NCBI RefSeq assembly: GCF_019219075.1
Contig: NZ_JAHUWJ010000009.1
Location: 62,001-126,000, forward strand
Reading direction: 5' to 3'
Origin: Chitinophaga sp. sic0106
GTDB lineage: Bacteria; Bacteroidota; Bacteroidia; Chitinophagales; Chitinophagaceae
DNA length: 64,000 nt
Shown: one piece after another, positions 63,982 through 64,000 of the stretch
Position numbering within the stretch: the stretch's first letter is position 1
Layout: each line of letters opens with the position of its first letter
Translations under genes and position numbers: made by a program
Notes under the pieces: model-generated
The model's database searches: none
Told to the model about the DNA's origin: nothing
Seen by the model: only the letters and a program-made list of their open reading frames with translations

Positions 63982-64000
63982 AGTGTATGTATTAAATATG

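Overview
The window reads as a chromosomal segment of a Bacteroidota bacterium, most likely Chitinophagaceae and possibly Chitinophaga. The evidence is a SusC/SusD pair with an STN domain, several Bacteroidota-type lipoprotein signals, DUF4159, DUF4838 and YaiO family proteins, frequent TTG/GTG starts without clear Shine-Dalgarno sites, and promoters of the TTG-N20-TAnnTTTG type. No rRNA, tRNA, CRISPR array, integrase or intact transposase was seen. The genus is an inference from family content; no search was run.

Region 1 (1-9080) is accessory in character. It starts with the 3' end of a phosphodiesterase-like/LamG protein. A minus-strand operon (8048 to 1106) follows: two small signal-less proteins, one with an actinoporin-like pattern, then a 2023-residue SpvB/FG-GAP/RHS protein built like a fused Tc-toxin BC cocoon. 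A decayed acyltransferase gene lies beside it. Region 2 (9065-13591) holds single genes: an esterase, RsgA, a lipoprotein aldose epimerase and a DUF4159 protein. Region 3 (13752-20405) is a MoxR/DUF58/BatA-like/DUF4175-like operon. Region 4 (20569-26551) is a tandemly duplicated TldD/TldE operon.

Region 5 (26614-31903) has small independent genes: a membrane protein, a monoglyceride-lipase-like hydrolase, an MFS exporter, an SDR, a LacX-like mutarotase and an outer-membrane barrel. Region 6 (31981-38255) is a tripartite RND efflux operon (TolC, adaptor, permease) with a TetR gene. AACA-N-TGTT palindromes lie at both start regions, and one sits inside a well-formed tetR promoter.

Region 7 (38558-54467) is the most system-like part. 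A six-gene minus-strand operon runs response regulator, HEAT-repeat protein, two processive GT2 synthases, a TPR/YaiO outer-membrane barrel and a DUF4838 lipoprotein. Its layout recalls synthase-dependent exopolysaccharide machines such as Pga or Bcs. Divergent from it lie a CHASE3/GAF hybrid kinase with three receiver modules, CheR, a receiver-less CheB and a receiver-kinase, with no chemoreceptor. Convergent with these is an RsbQ-like hydrolase coupled to a GAF/PAS-like protein that lacks any output domain.

Region 8 (56358-63981) holds a HAD hydrolase, a phosphodiesterase-alkaline phosphatase fusion and a SusC/SusD pair. Non-coding structure includes near-perfect hairpin terminators, twin perfect palindromes after the epimerase gene, a 112-bp palindromic element that supplies the stop codon of the DUF4838 gene, and a structured hairpin at 57022-57110.
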